A stretch of 64,000 nt of DNA from Caulobacter flavus. Lineage in GTDB: Bacteria > Pseudomonadota > Alphaproteobacteria > Caulobacterales > Caulobacteraceae. The notes under the pieces were generated by a model. That model saw only the letters and a program-made list of their open reading frames with translations, ran no database searches and was not told the origin of the DNA. Of this stretch, positions 1 through 9,056 are shown one piece after another. The DNA lies in the NCBI RefSeq assembly GCF_003722335.1, contig NZ_CP026100.1, positions 5,554,001-5,618,000 on the forward strand. Reading direction: 5' to 3'. The position numbers and the translations under genes are program-made. The stretch's first letter is position 1; each line of letters begins with the position of its first letter.

Positions 1-1
1 C

Positions 2-454
2 AACGGCCTGGGGCAGATGCCCTTCCGGGCCCCGTCGGTGTTCAACTTCTATCCGTACGACTTCCCGCTGCCGCTGGGCTCGGGCGAGTTCAGCCCGGCC
101 AGCAAGCTGATGACCACCTCCACCATGGTCGCCCGCCACAACCTGGCATGGGACTGGACCATGGGCGGCGAGTCCACCCGCGCCGAGTTCAAGACCCAGC
201 CGACCATCGCCGGCTCGGTCCCGGTCGAACTGCCATGGGCCCAATGGGAAGCCCTGGCCGCCGACGAGGCCAAGATGCTCGAGCGCATCGATCTGGTCTT
301 CCTCAACGGGACCATGACCTCGGCCCAGCGCGCGGCGCTGTCGTCGGCCATGGCCGCCGTCAAGAACACCGACCCCGCCATCCAGGCGCGCAAGCGGGCG
401 CAGGTCGCCCTCTACATCGTCGCCTCGTCCCCCCACTTCCAGGTCGATCGCTGA
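2..454 (+). CDS. DUF1800 family protein, C-terminal part (gene starts before the window)
   Basis: The open frame runs in from the window edge and ends in TGA at 452-454, so only about 150 C-terminal residues are visible. The segment GQMPFRAPSVFNFY near the start is the motif found near the end of DUF1800 proteins, large secreted proteins of unknown activity. The next gene starts 3 bp downstream and encodes a DUF1501 protein; DUF1800-DUF1501 pairs are a common conserved arrangement, which supports the call. The real start, signal peptide and full length cannot be seen. Function is unknown beyond a probable role outside the cytoplasm together with its partner. Confidence 0.85.
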   Translation, partial: NGLGQMPFRAPSVFNFYPYDFPLPLGSGEFSPASKLMTTSTMVARHNLAWDWTMGGESTRAEFKTQPTIAGSVPVELPWAQWEALAADEAKMLERIDLVFLNGTMTSAQRAALSSAMAAVKNTDPAIQARKRAQVALYIVASSPHFQVDR

Positions 455-457
455 GCC

Positions 458-1816
458 ATGACCCTCTCCCGACGTGATTTCGGCCGGCTGCTCGCCGGCG
501 CCTCCGCCACCGCCGCCCTCGCCCAGATCGGGGTCTCGGCGGCCATCGCCGACACCTCCAGCTATCGCGCGATGGTCGGCGTCTTCCTGTTCGGCGGCAA
601 CGACGCCTGGAACATGGTGATCCCCAACGACGAGCGTTACGCCGACTACGCCGCCAAGCGCTCGTCGATCGCCGTCAAGCAGGACGCGCTGACGCCGCTC
701 ACCGGCACGGCCTTCGGCCTGCACCCGGCCATGGCGCCCCTGAAGAGCGCCTGGGACGAGGGCGCGCTCAGCGTCGTGCTCAACACCGGCACGCTGTTCC
801 AGCCCCTGACCAAGACCATCTACCAGAGCCGCCCGGACCTGCGCCCGCTGAACCTGATGTCCCACGAGGACCAGCAGAACGAGTGGCAGGGCATGCGCAT
901 GCGCGAGAAGAACCTCGACGGGTTCATGGGCCGCATCCTCGACCGCGCCGAGCAGGCCGAGATCCCGCCGCTGGTCTCGATCGCCGGCGCGCAGCTGGCC
1001 CTGCTGGGCAGCCGCAAGTCACCGCTGATCCTGCCCTCCAGCGGCGGCGTCTCGCGCAGCGGCTACAACGCCGCCAGCACCGACGCGGCCGTCATCGCCC
1101 GCCAGCAGGCGCTGAATGCGTTCTCCGACGCCTCGGCGTTCGGGGCCGTGACCGACTTCACCGGCCGGGGCATGTCGTCGGCCTACGCCCAGGCGGCGAC
1201 GGCCAACGCCATCATCACGTCGACGACCTCGACGGTGGACCAGTACTTCAAGAACCCGACCACCGGCGCGACCCTGACCAGCGAGATCTCGCGCCAGCTG
1301 CTGCGCGCGGCGCGGATGATCGAGGCCCGCAACACCCTGGGCCACGCCAAGCAGACCTTCTTCGTCAGCCAGGGCGGCTACGACACTCACAACGGCCAGG
1401 CCGCCTCGCACAACAGCCTGTACGCCGACCTGGCCATGGCGCTGGCGGCCTTCTACGCCGCCATGAAGGCGCTGGGGGTGGCGGGCAACGTCACCGCCTT
1501 CACGATGTCGGACTTCGGCCGGGTCTACAAACCCAACGCCAACGCCGGCACCGACCACGCCTGGGGCTCCAACCACCTGGTGCTGGGCGCGGCCCTGGCC
1601 AAGGGCAAGGTCCACGGCCGCTATCCCGACACCACCTACGGCGGGGCCGAGGACGCCTACAACGACGGCCGCTGGATCCCCAGCATCGCCGTCGAGGAAT
1701 ATGTCGGCGCCATCGCCCAGTGGTACGGCGTCGCCGCCGCCGACATGCCGTACGTCTTCCCCAACTGGGCGACCTGGAACGGCGGCGGGCGGGGCCCCGT
1801 GCCGTTGTTCGGGTAG
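458..1816 (+). CDS. DUF1501 domain protein with Tat signal
   Basis: A 452-residue protein. Residues 4-14 (SRRDFGRLLAG) followed by an Ala-rich hydrophobic stretch form a twin-arginine signal peptide, so the protein is probably exported folded. The body has the DUF1501 features: an early FLFGGNDAWN segment, a YDTHNGQ segment and a DHAWGSNH segment near the C-terminus that resemble alkaline-phosphatase-superfamily metal-binding motifs. It starts 3 bp after the DUF1800 gene, so the two are almost certainly cotranscribed. No substrate is established for the family. ATG at 458 is chosen because the Tat motif follows at once. Confidence 0.9.
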   Translation: MTLSRRDFGRLLAGASATAALAQIGVSAAIADTSSYRAMVGVFLFGGNDAWNMVIPNDERYADYAAKRSSIAVKQDALTPLTGTAFGLHPAMAPLKSAWDEGALSVVLNTGTLFQPLTKTIYQSRPDLRPLNLMSHEDQQNEWQGMRMREKNLDGFMGRILDRAEQAEIPPLVSIAGAQLALLGSRKSPLILPSSGGVSRSGYNAASTDAAVIARQQALNAFSDASAFGAVTDFTGRGMSSAYAQAATANAIITSTTSTVDQYFKNPTTGATLTSEISRQLLRAARMIEARNTLGHAKQTFFVSQGGYDTHNGQAASHNSLYADLAMALAAFYAAMKALGVAGNVTAFTMSDFGRVYKPNANAGTDHAWGSNHLVLGAALAKGKVHGRYPDTTYGGAEDAYNDGRWIPSIAVEEYVGAIAQWYGVAAADMPYVFPNWATWNGGGRGPVPLFG

Positions 1817-1914
1817 AAGGAAAAGACCCCCTCCGGCCCTCCGCCCCCTCTGGGGGAACTGTCGCGGATCCAGCCCCTGCTCGCGCGTCACCACCGGCGC
1901 CCCTGAAACGAGAA

Positions 1915-1944
1915 ACGCCCCGGAGCCTTTCGGCCCCGGGGCGT
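1915..1944 (-). terminator. Rho-independent terminator of the TonB receptor gene
   Basis: Perfect 9-bp arms ACGCCCCGG (1915-1923) and CCGGGGCGT (1936-1944). Read on the minus strand the hairpin is followed by TTTCTCGTTTC, and it lies 23 bp beyond the stop of the receptor gene. It sits between convergent genes, so it may also act on the DUF1501 transcript. Confidence 0.75.
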
Positions 1945-1966
1945 CCCCTAAGCTAGATCCAGCGCC

Positions 1967-4714
1967 TTAGAACTGGATGTTGGCGCCGAAGAAGATCGTC
2001 CGGCCGCTCTTGGTGTGGTTCCACAGGCGGTGGGCGCCCGGGGCGGTGATCTCGACCTTGTTGACCGTGTCGTAGACGTAGAAGCTGTTGTACTGGGCCT
2101 CGCGCTCGTCGGTCAGGTTCACGCCGTCCAGCGTCAGGCGGATGCGCGGCGAGACCTGGTAGAAGGCCGAGGCGTCAACATAGGTCGTGGCCTCGAAGCC
2201 GCCGCTGTCGACGGTGTAGTCCGAGCGATAGTTCGACGACACGCGGCCGCCCCACTTGGCGGTCTCGTAGTACAGCGTGACGTTGGCGTTGACGTCCGAC
2301 AGGCCGTACATCTGGCCCTTCACGTCCCTGGTGTTGATCTTGTTGGTCGTCTCGGAGTCGATCAGCGTCAGGTTGGCGACCATGCCCAGGTTCTTGAGCG
2401 GGCCAGGCAGGAAGAAGAAGTCGCTCTGGGCGCTCAGCTCCAGGCCGGTCAGGGTTGCGCCGGCGTTGTTGATCGAGCGCGTCCAGGTCACCGGGGTCGA
2501 GCCGGTGACGCCGGCCACCAGGCCTTCGGCCAGGCCGGTGTCGGAGTAGAGCGCCGAGGTGGTCGTGCTGGCGATCAGGTTGTCGATCTTCTTGTGGAAG
2601 ACGCCGGCGGTCAGCATGCCGACGCTGCCGAAGTACCATTCGGCCGCCAGGTCGAACTCGTCGGAGGTGTAGGGCTCCAGGTTCGGGTTGCCGCTCGACA
2701 CGGTAACCGTCGTGCCGTCGACGCTGATCGAGCCGTTCATGGCGTAGGCGCCCAGGGACGGGCGGTTGATGTTCTGGGCGGCGGCGGCGCGGATCTGGAA
2801 CTGGTCGCTGACTTCCAGCACCGCGTTGAAGGCCGGCAGCACGCCCGAATAGGTCTTCTTGACGGTGGTGGCGGTGTTGACGCCGCGCACGGCCATGACG
2901 CCCGACGAGGTCAGCTCGGTATCGTAGGCGCGGGCGCCGACGTTGCCGCGCAGGGCCATGCCGGCCACTTCGGTCTTCCAGTCCAGCTGCAGGTAGCCGG
3001 CGGTGGTGTCTTCCTGCACCTCGAAGATCGACTTGGGCGCGCCCAGCGTGCGGGTGACGTTGTACTTGGCCAGCGCCTTGTCCCAGTCGACGATCAGCCA
3101 GGCCTGGTCGTCGTGCTCGCGGAAGATCTTGTAGTAGTCGTTGACACGGTCATCGAGCGTGCCCCTTTCCCAGGCCGTCTTGTTCACGTCGTCGTTGGTC
3201 TGGGTGAAGCCCGAGTTCTCGAAGCCGCGGAACGACACGCCGCCCTTCAGGGTCAGATTGTCGTCGAAGGCGTACGAGCCGTTGAACTCGGCGTTCTTCA
3301 GCTTGGTCGTCTGGTAGGTGGCCGAGAAGTCGATCTCGTGGGCGCGGTAGTTGTTGGGATCAGTGGTGTCCCAGCCGTAGGTGTTCTTGCCGGTCTTGCC
3401 GCGATAGTCGGTGATCAGGTCGCCGAACGCCTCGGTGTAGAACTTGTCCGAGATCGGGATGTCGTAGTCCGAGGTCTCCTGGCCGATGTGGCCGTCGAAC
3501 TTCAGCTTGTCCGACACTGCCCACTCGCCGGTCAGCACCAGCTGCTTGAAGGTGTTCTCGGTCTCCTGGCGACGGGTCTCGGTGGCGAACACTGTGTTGG
3601 CGACGTCGGCGTAGATGATGGTGTTGTACTGGTCGTACTGGATCGCGCGCAGCACCGGCGCCGGCGCGGTGACGCCCGAGTGCGGGGTGGCCGCGCCCAG
3701 GATGGTCGATCCGACGCTGGCGCGGGTGGCCAGGTGGTTCTCGCTGCGGTCGTTGGAGAACTTGCCGTACAGGCCGTCCAGGGTGAGGGTCAGGTTCTCG
3801 ACCGGACGCCATTGCACGGCGGTGGTCACGCCCAGGCGCTCGTTGTCGGCGCCCCACACCGACAGGCGGTTGCCGCGCTGGAAGATCAGCTCGCCGTTCA
3901 GGGCCTTGGCCCGGTCGGCGGCGCTGAGGTTGACGACGTTGGCGGCGACGGCCTTCTGAACGCCCGCGCCGTAGGTGTTGTAGCCCTGTTCCTCGACCTG
4001 GCGCTTGGAGTAGGCCACCGAGACCAGCACGCCGAACTTGTCGTCCCAGTTCTGGCTGAACATGCCGGCGACGCGCGGCTGGAAGTCCTTGGTGGCGCTG
4101 TTGGTGCCGCCCTGCAGCGACAGCGCGGCCTTGCGGCCCGAATATTCGAACGGCTTGGCGGTGTAGAGGCCGACCGTGCCGGCCATGCCGCCTTCGTCCT
4201 GCTCGGCCGAGAACGACTTGCGCACGTCGATCTTCGAGAACAGCTCCGAGGCGAAGATGTTGAAGTCGAACGAGCGGTCGCGCGAGGTCTGGCCGCGGCT
4301 GTCCATCGGCGAGTCGACGTTGCCCAGCACTTCCATGCCGTTCAGCTGCACGCGGGTGAAGTCGGGACCCAGGCCGCGCAGCGAGACGCGGCGGCCTTCG
4401 CCGGCTTCGCGGTTGATGGCCACGCCCGGCAGGCGCTGCAGCGACTCGGCGAGGTTGAGGTCGGGGAACTTGGCCATGTCCTCGGCGACGATCACGTCGG
4501 CGACGATGCTGCTGTCGCGCTTCATCTCGCGGGCCACGCCCAGCGACTTGCGGAAGCCCTGGACGACGATGGCCTCGACGGCGTCGGCGTCATCGGCGGT
4601 GGCGATCGGCGCGTCGGCCGACAGGTCGGCGGCGTAAGCCGGAGCGGCAAGCATGGCGAAGGCCAGGACGGCCGACGCGGCGCCGAGCGACAGCGCTTTC
4701 TTCGTGGTGGACAT
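1967..4714 (-). CDS. TonB-dependent receptor (Xanthomonas/Caulobacter type)
   Basis: A 915-residue outer-membrane receptor. The signal peptide ends near residue 28 (AYA), a TonB-box-like EAIVVQGFR follows at about 47-55, then a plug domain with LQRLPGVAI and RGLGPDFTRVQLNG, and a long barrel ending in an aromatic residue (ANIQF). The plug matches the large TonB receptors typical of Caulobacter and Xanthomonas, many of which import carbohydrates; the substrate here is unknown. ATG at 4714 is preferred to an in-frame start 36 bp upstream because it begins the signal peptide and has a G-rich ribosome site (AGGGGGTCTC) just before it. It converges on the DUF1501 gene and diverges from the phospholipase gene. 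Confidence 0.92.
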   Translation of the reverse strand: MSTTKKALSLGAASAVLAFAMLAAPAYAADLSADAPIATADDADAVEAIVVQGFRKSLGVAREMKRDSSIVADVIVAEDMAKFPDLNLAESLQRLPGVAINREAGEGRRVSLRGLGPDFTRVQLNGMEVLGNVDSPMDSRGQTSRDRSFDFNIFASELFSKIDVRKSFSAEQDEGGMAGTVGLYTAKPFEYSGRKAALSLQGGTNSATKDFQPRVAGMFSQNWDDKFGVLVSVAYSKRQVEEQGYNTYGAGVQKAVAANVVNLSAADRAKALNGELIFQRGNRLSVWGADNERLGVTTAVQWRPVENLTLTLDGLYGKFSNDRSENHLATRASVGSTILGAATPHSGVTAPAPVLRAIQYDQYNTIIYADVANTVFATETRRQETENTFKQLVLTGEWAVSDKLKFDGHIGQETSDYDIPISDKFYTEAFGDLITDYRGKTGKNTYGWDTTDPNNYRAHEIDFSATYQTTKLKNAEFNGSYAFDDNLTLKGGVSFRGFENSGFTQTNDDVNKTAWERGTLDDRVNDYYKIFREHDDQAWLIVDWDKALAKYNVTRTLGAPKSIFEVQEDTTAGYLQLDWKTEVAGMALRGNVGARAYDTELTSSGVMAVRGVNTATTVKKTYSGVLPAFNAVLEVSDQFQIRAAAAQNINRPSLGAYAMNGSISVDGTTVTVSSGNPNLEPYTSDEFDLAAEWYFGSVGMLTAGVFHKKIDNLIASTTTSALYSDTGLAEGLVAGVTGSTPVTWTRSINNAGATLTGLELSAQSDFFFLPGPLKNLGMVANLTLIDSETTNKINTRDVKGQMYGLSDVNANVTLYYETAKWGGRVSSNYRSDYTVDSGGFEATTYVDASAFYQVSPRIRLTLDGVNLTDEREAQYNSFYVYDTVNKVEITAPGAHRLWNHTKSGRTIFFGANIQF

Positions 4715-4960
4715 GAGACCCCCTGCAACTGGATCGCCGGAAGCCTCCAAGAGCGGGCCGCCGGCGCGATGGCGGGGCGGTTAGGGCGAAATTGTGACCC
4801 TGTGTTACGAGTTTGATAACGGCTCGATGAAGCCCCGCGTCGAGGCCCCGACTTTCCCCGCATTTGTTGCGAACCAGCCGCAGGATGGTCACGGGCGCCT
4901 GACGTCGGACCGTCATGCGCCGTCGCTAGAGAGGCCGCTTCGGTTTGCGGAGGGCGTGTG

Positions 4961-6703
4961 ATGCTGGGTCTGGCGGCGGCGATGGCGATGGCGGCGGCGG
5001 GTTCGCAAGCGCCGTTGCGGATGAACGACCTTCAGGCCGTGGGCACCCACAACTCCTACAAGCAGGCCATCCCGGCGCAGGAGCTGGCGGCCATGGTCGC
5101 CGCGCGCGGCCGGCCGGTGCTGGGGCTCGACTACGCCCACCGGCCACTGGCCGAGCAGCTCGACGCCGGCGCCCGCCAGCTGGAGATCGACGTCGTCGCC
5201 GACCCGCAAGGCGGCCGCTACGCCGGGCCGCTCACCGCCCTGGGCGGCGGAACGGTCCTGCCGCCGGCGACGGCTCAGGCGCTGGCCAGGCCCGGCTTCA
5301 AGACCCTGCACATGCCCGACGTCGACTTCCGCAGCTCGTGCGTGACCTTCGTCGAATGCCTGTCGCAGGTCCGCGCCTGGTCGGACGCCCACCGCGACCA
5401 CGCCCCGATCCTGATCCTGCTGAACGCCAAGGAGGGCCAGGCCAGCCTGCCGGGGGGCGCTGCGCCCCTGCCCTTCGACGAGCAGGCCTTCGACGCGCTG
5501 GACGCCGAGATCCGCAGCGTGTTCGGCCCCGACCGCCTGATCACCCCCGACCTGGTCCAGGGCAAGAAGCCGACCCTGCGCGAGGCGGTGCTGGCCGGCG
5601 GCTGGCCGACGCTGGAGGCCGCGCGCGGCAAGGTGTTCTTCGCCCTGGACGAAAACCCGGCCAAGGTCGCTATCTATCGCGGCAAGCGCGCCTCGCTGGA
5701 AGGCCGGGCGATGTTCGTCAACACCGACGAGGCCTCGCCGGCCGCCGCTTACTTGACCCTCAACGACCCCGTCGCCCAGAAGGACCGCATCGCCGCCGCC
5801 GTGAAGGCCGGCTTCATCGTCCGCACCCGCGCCGACGCCGACACCTGGGCCGCCCGCGCCGCCGACATGACCATGCGCAGCGCGGCGCTCTCCAGCGGCG
5901 CCCAGTACGTCTCGACCGACTACATGTGGGCCGACCCGCGCCTGCCGGGGAACTACACGGTGCGCCTGCCCGGCGGCGAGGCGGCGGCCTGCAATCCCGT
6001 CCGCGCGCCCAAGGCCTGCGACGGCGCGATCGAGATGACGCCCGGCGCTCCGGCCAAGGGCTATCTCGACCCGGCCCGGCGCCCCGACCTGACCCGGGTG
6101 CTGGCCCCGCCGCCGGCCGCCGGCTCGCCCCGCGCCCTGGCCGACGCGGCGATCTTCGACGCCAGCCGCGCGCTGAAGGACACGCCGCGCTGGGCGCTGG
6201 CCACCTCGGACGTGTCAGGGTCCATGTACGACCATTTCGCCGCGGCCCTCGGCGTTCGCCTGACGCCGAGCGAGGCGCCCGTCCTGACCGCCCTGCTCGA
6301 GCGCGCCGGCGACGACCGCTCGGTGGTGGGCGTCGCCAAGACCTTCTGGGGGACCAGCCGCCCCTATGTCGGCAAGGAAGGCGCGCCGACCTGCGAGGCC
6401 AAGACCGCCCACCTGACCGGCAATCCCGACTATCCGTCCGGCCATTCGGCCCATGGCGAGCACGTGGCGATGATCCTGGCCGAGGTCGCGCCGGAGCGGG
6501 CCGACGCCCTCTACGCCCGGGGCCGGGAATACGCCGAAAGCCGCTGGATCTGCGGTTCGCACACGGTCAGCGCCACCGAGGCGGGCCTGCAGGCCGGCGC
6601 GGTGATCTATGCCGCCGAGCACCGCTCGCCCGCCTTCCGCCTCGACCTGGAGATGGCCCGCGCCGAGGTCGCCGCCGTCCTGGCCAGGGCAAACGCGAAA
6701 TAG
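4961..6703 (+). CDS. Secreted phosphoinositide-type phospholipase C fused to class A acid phosphatase
   Basis: A 580-residue two-domain protein with a short hydrophobic N-terminus that could be a signal peptide. Residues about 20-350 resemble Ca2+-dependent PI-specific phospholipase C of the Streptomyces SaPLC1 type: GTHNSY with His30, an LEIDVV acid pair, LHMPDVDF with His117 and LNAKE. Residues about 395-580 resemble class A non-specific acid phosphatases: KTFWGTSRP, PSGH (492-495) and SRWICGSH ending at His534. The Asp usual four residues after that His is Ala538. ATG at 4961 is spaced well from GGAGGG at 4949; GTG at 4958 is an alternative. It precedes a TonB receptor and an MFS gene. Inferred role: release of inositol phosphate and then of phosphate outside the cytoplasm. 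Confidence 0.85.
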   Translation: MLGLAAAMAMAAAGSQAPLRMNDLQAVGTHNSYKQAIPAQELAAMVAARGRPVLGLDYAHRPLAEQLDAGARQLEIDVVADPQGGRYAGPLTALGGGTVLPPATAQALARPGFKTLHMPDVDFRSSCVTFVECLSQVRAWSDAHRDHAPILILLNAKEGQASLPGGAAPLPFDEQAFDALDAEIRSVFGPDRLITPDLVQGKKPTLREAVLAGGWPTLEAARGKVFFALDENPAKVAIYRGKRASLEGRAMFVNTDEASPAAAYLTLNDPVAQKDRIAAAVKAGFIVRTRADADTWAARAADMTMRSAALSSGAQYVSTDYMWADPRLPGNYTVRLPGGEAAACNPVRAPKACDGAIEMTPGAPAKGYLDPARRPDLTRVLAPPPAAGSPRALADAAIFDASRALKDTPRWALATSDVSGSMYDHFAAALGVRLTPSEAPVLTALLERAGDDRSVVGVAKTFWGTSRPYVGKEGAPTCEAKTAHLTGNPDYPSGHSAHGEHVAMILAEVAPERADALYARGREYAESRWICGSHTVSATEAGLQAGAVIYAAEHRSPAFRLDLEMARAEVAAVLARANAK

Positions 6704-6728
6704 ACAAACGCAAGTCGCCGAACGCCGC

Positions 6729-6756
6729 TTGCCAAAACGATAGTTATAGCTAGCAT
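6729..6756 (+). promoter_or_regulatory. Possible sigma-70 promoter of the TonB receptor gene
   Basis: TTGCCA (6729-6734) and TAGCAT (6751-6756) are spaced by 16 bp inside an AT-richer 85-bp gap before the receptor gene. This suggests the receptor may have its own promoter as well as read-through from the phospholipase gene. The match is imperfect. Confidence 0.35.
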
Positions 6757-6788
6757 CCTCCTCGTACGGACATGCGGGGGGATTTGTA

Positions 6789-9056
6789 GTGCGCAAACTG
6801 CAAGTGTTCGCCGGGGTCGCGGCTGTCGCCTTGATGGCGTCGGCGACCTCATCCTGGGCTCAGACGGCCGACCAGGCCGCGCCCGTGGCATTGGACGAGA
6901 TCGTCGTCACCGCCCAGCGGCGGGCCGAGAACCTGCAGGAGGTGCCGGTCTCGGTCACCGCCATGACGGGCGCCCAGCTGCAGAACCAGCGGGTCGGCGA
7001 CGTGCTGGCGCTGTCGGGCCTGGCGCCCGGCCTGCAGATCAAGACCGACGACAACGCCGCCAACCCGCGCATGTTCATCCGCGGCATCGGCGTCAACGAC
7101 TTCAACCCCGGCACGGCCAGCGCCGTCGGCGTCTATGTCGACGGGGTGTATGTCGCCTCGCCGCTGGCCCAGTTGGCCGGCTTCTACGACCTGGAGCAGG
7201 TCGAGGTGCTGCGCGGCCCGCAGGGCACACTCTACGGCCGCAACACCACCGGCGGGGCGATCAACGTCGTCACCCGCAAGCCGTCGAGCACGCCGGGCGG
7301 CGACCTGGCCGTGGAGTACGGCCGCTTCAACGCGGTCAACGCCCAGGGCGGCTTCGGCGGACCGATCGCCGGCGACGCCCTCTCCTTCCGGATCAGCGGC
7401 CTCTACGACAAGAACGACGGCTATACGACCAACCGCCTGACCGGCAACAAGGGCAACGACGCCAATCGCTGGGCCACGCGCCTGGCCGTTCGCTACAAGC
7501 CCGACGACAAGCTGACCGCCGACCTGTCGCTGAGCCTGAACCAGTCGCGCGGCGGCTCGATCTGGACCTACCACCGCTCGCTGGTGGCCCAGACGCCCGA
7601 GGCGGCCGGCGACTTCGATCCCAGCCTCGGCTACGCCGTCTGCAAGCCGGCCTACTACACCTCGGGCCAGTGCACGAACGTGCTGGGCTACGCCAACACC
7701 AGCAAGAACCTGTACGAGGGCGACTACCGCTTCGAGGGCAAGGACATCGTCAAGCTGTTCGGGGCGACCGCCAGCGTCTCCTACGACCTGGGCGACATGA
7801 CCCTCTATTCGATCACCGGATACCAGCGCGCGGCCCGCGACGACTGGGAGGACACCGACGCCAACCCGCTGCAGGTGATCAGCGCCCGCTACATCGCCCT
7901 GCAGGAGACGGCCAGCCAGGAGTTCCGGCTGCAGTCGAACGGCACGGGGCCGACCCGCTGGGTGACCGGCCTCTACTGGGCCAAGGACGACCTTTCCAAC
8001 GACAGCCGCTACGACGTGCTGGGCGACCTGCGCAATCCCACGCCCGACAACCCCACCGGCATGGATCCGGCCGCCAGCATCGGCGTGTTCGGCTGGCCGC
8101 TGACCCAGAAGACCCGCAGCTGGGCCGTCTTCGGCCAGGTCGACCACGACCTGACCGACCGCCTGACCTTCACGGCGGGCCTGCGCTATTCGGTCGACGA
8201 CAAGAGCTTCCACTATGTCAGCGACGTCGACTACGGCCTGGTGACCCTGTTCACCTACGACGGCGACAAGACCTTCAAGTCGCTGTCGGGCCGCCTTGGC
8301 CTGCGCTACGCGCTGACCGACGACGCCAACCTCTATGCGACCTACAATCGCGGCTACAAGAGCGGCGGCTTCTTCACCGGCCAGACCACCGCACCCGAGG
8401 ACCTGGGTCCCTATGACGACGAGACCGTCGACGCCTTCGAGGTGGGGGCCAAGAGCGAGTTCCTCGACCGCCGCCTGCGCCTGAACGCGGCGGCCTTCTA
8501 CTACGACTACCAGAACCTGCAGGTTTACACCGTGATCCAGCGCGGGGCCCTGTCGGTGCAGTACTTCACCAACGCCTCGGCCGCCCGGGTCTACGGCGCC
8601 GAGGCCGAGATCGAGGCGCGGCCCATGCGCGGCCTGTCCCTGACCCTGGGCGCGGCCCTGCTGAACGCCGAGTACAAGGACTTCGTCTCGGTCGGCCAGG
8701 ACTATTCGGGCAACCGCCTGCCTTCGGCTCCGAAGGCCAGCGTCAACGGCGTGGTCCGCTACGAGCACCCGCTGCCGGTCGGCGACTTCGCCGGCCAGCT
8801 GGACTTCACCTACCGCTCCAAGGTCTTCTTCGACACCGCCAACACCGAGCGGCTCAGCGACAAGGGCCGGGCCTACGTCAACGGCCAACTGGGCTGGAAG
8901 CTCGACGGCGGCCGCTACGAACTGGGCGTGTGGGGCAAGAACCTCTTCGACGAAACCAACATCCTCGACATCACCGCCGTCGAGGGCCTGGGCTTCGACG
9001 TCTTCAGCATGGGTCCGCCGCGCACCTACGGCCTGTATCTGCGGGCCCGCTATTGA
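6789..9056 (+). CDS. TonB-dependent receptor
   Basis: A 755-residue outer-membrane receptor. The signal peptide ends near residue 24, a clear TonB box LDEIVVTAQ follows at 35-43, then a plug with VEVLRGPQGTLYGRN and TTGGAINVVTRKP, and a barrel ending in LYLRARY. This plug type is seen in receptors for siderophores and many other small ligands, so the motif does not fix the substrate. GTG at 6789 follows a G-run (GGGGGG at 6777-6782). The TGA stop overlaps the TTG start of the MFS gene, so the two are probably translationally coupled. Together with the upstream phospholipase/phosphatase this suggests import of a released product. Confidence 0.92.
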   Translation: MRKLQVFAGVAAVALMASATSSWAQTADQAAPVALDEIVVTAQRRAENLQEVPVSVTAMTGAQLQNQRVGDVLALSGLAPGLQIKTDDNAANPRMFIRGIGVNDFNPGTASAVGVYVDGVYVASPLAQLAGFYDLEQVEVLRGPQGTLYGRNTTGGAINVVTRKPSSTPGGDLAVEYGRFNAVNAQGGFGGPIAGDALSFRISGLYDKNDGYTTNRLTGNKGNDANRWATRLAVRYKPDDKLTADLSLSLNQSRGGSIWTYHRSLVAQTPEAAGDFDPSLGYAVCKPAYYTSGQCTNVLGYANTSKNLYEGDYRFEGKDIVKLFGATASVSYDLGDMTLYSITGYQRAARDDWEDTDANPLQVISARYIALQETASQEFRLQSNGTGPTRWVTGLYWAKDDLSNDSRYDVLGDLRNPTPDNPTGMDPAASIGVFGWPLTQKTRSWAVFGQVDHDLTDRLTFTAGLRYSVDDKSFHYVSDVDYGLVTLFTYDGDKTFKSLSGRLGLRYALTDDANLYATYNRGYKSGGFFTGQTTAPEDLGPYDDETVDAFEVGAKSEFLDRRLRLNAAAFYYDYQNLQVYTVIQRGALSVQYFTNASAARVYGAEAEIEARPMRGLSLTLGAALLNAEYKDFVSVGQDYSGNRLPSAPKASVNGVVRYEHPLPVGDFAGQLDFTYRSKVFFDTANTERLSDKGRAYVNGQLGWKLDGGRYELGVWGKNLFDETNILDITAVEGLGFDVFSMGPPRTYGLYLRARY

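Noticed and set aside
2015..4816. Long plus-strand open frame (933 codons) opposite the first TonB receptor
   Set aside because: It is Val/Gly/Ala/Asp-rich without motifs and mirrors the receptor gene; high GC content keeps the opposite frame open.
4945..6753. Arg-rich 602-codon frame overlapping the phospholipase gene
   Set aside because: Shifted reading of the real gene; composition is Arg/Gly/Pro-rich and shows no domain.
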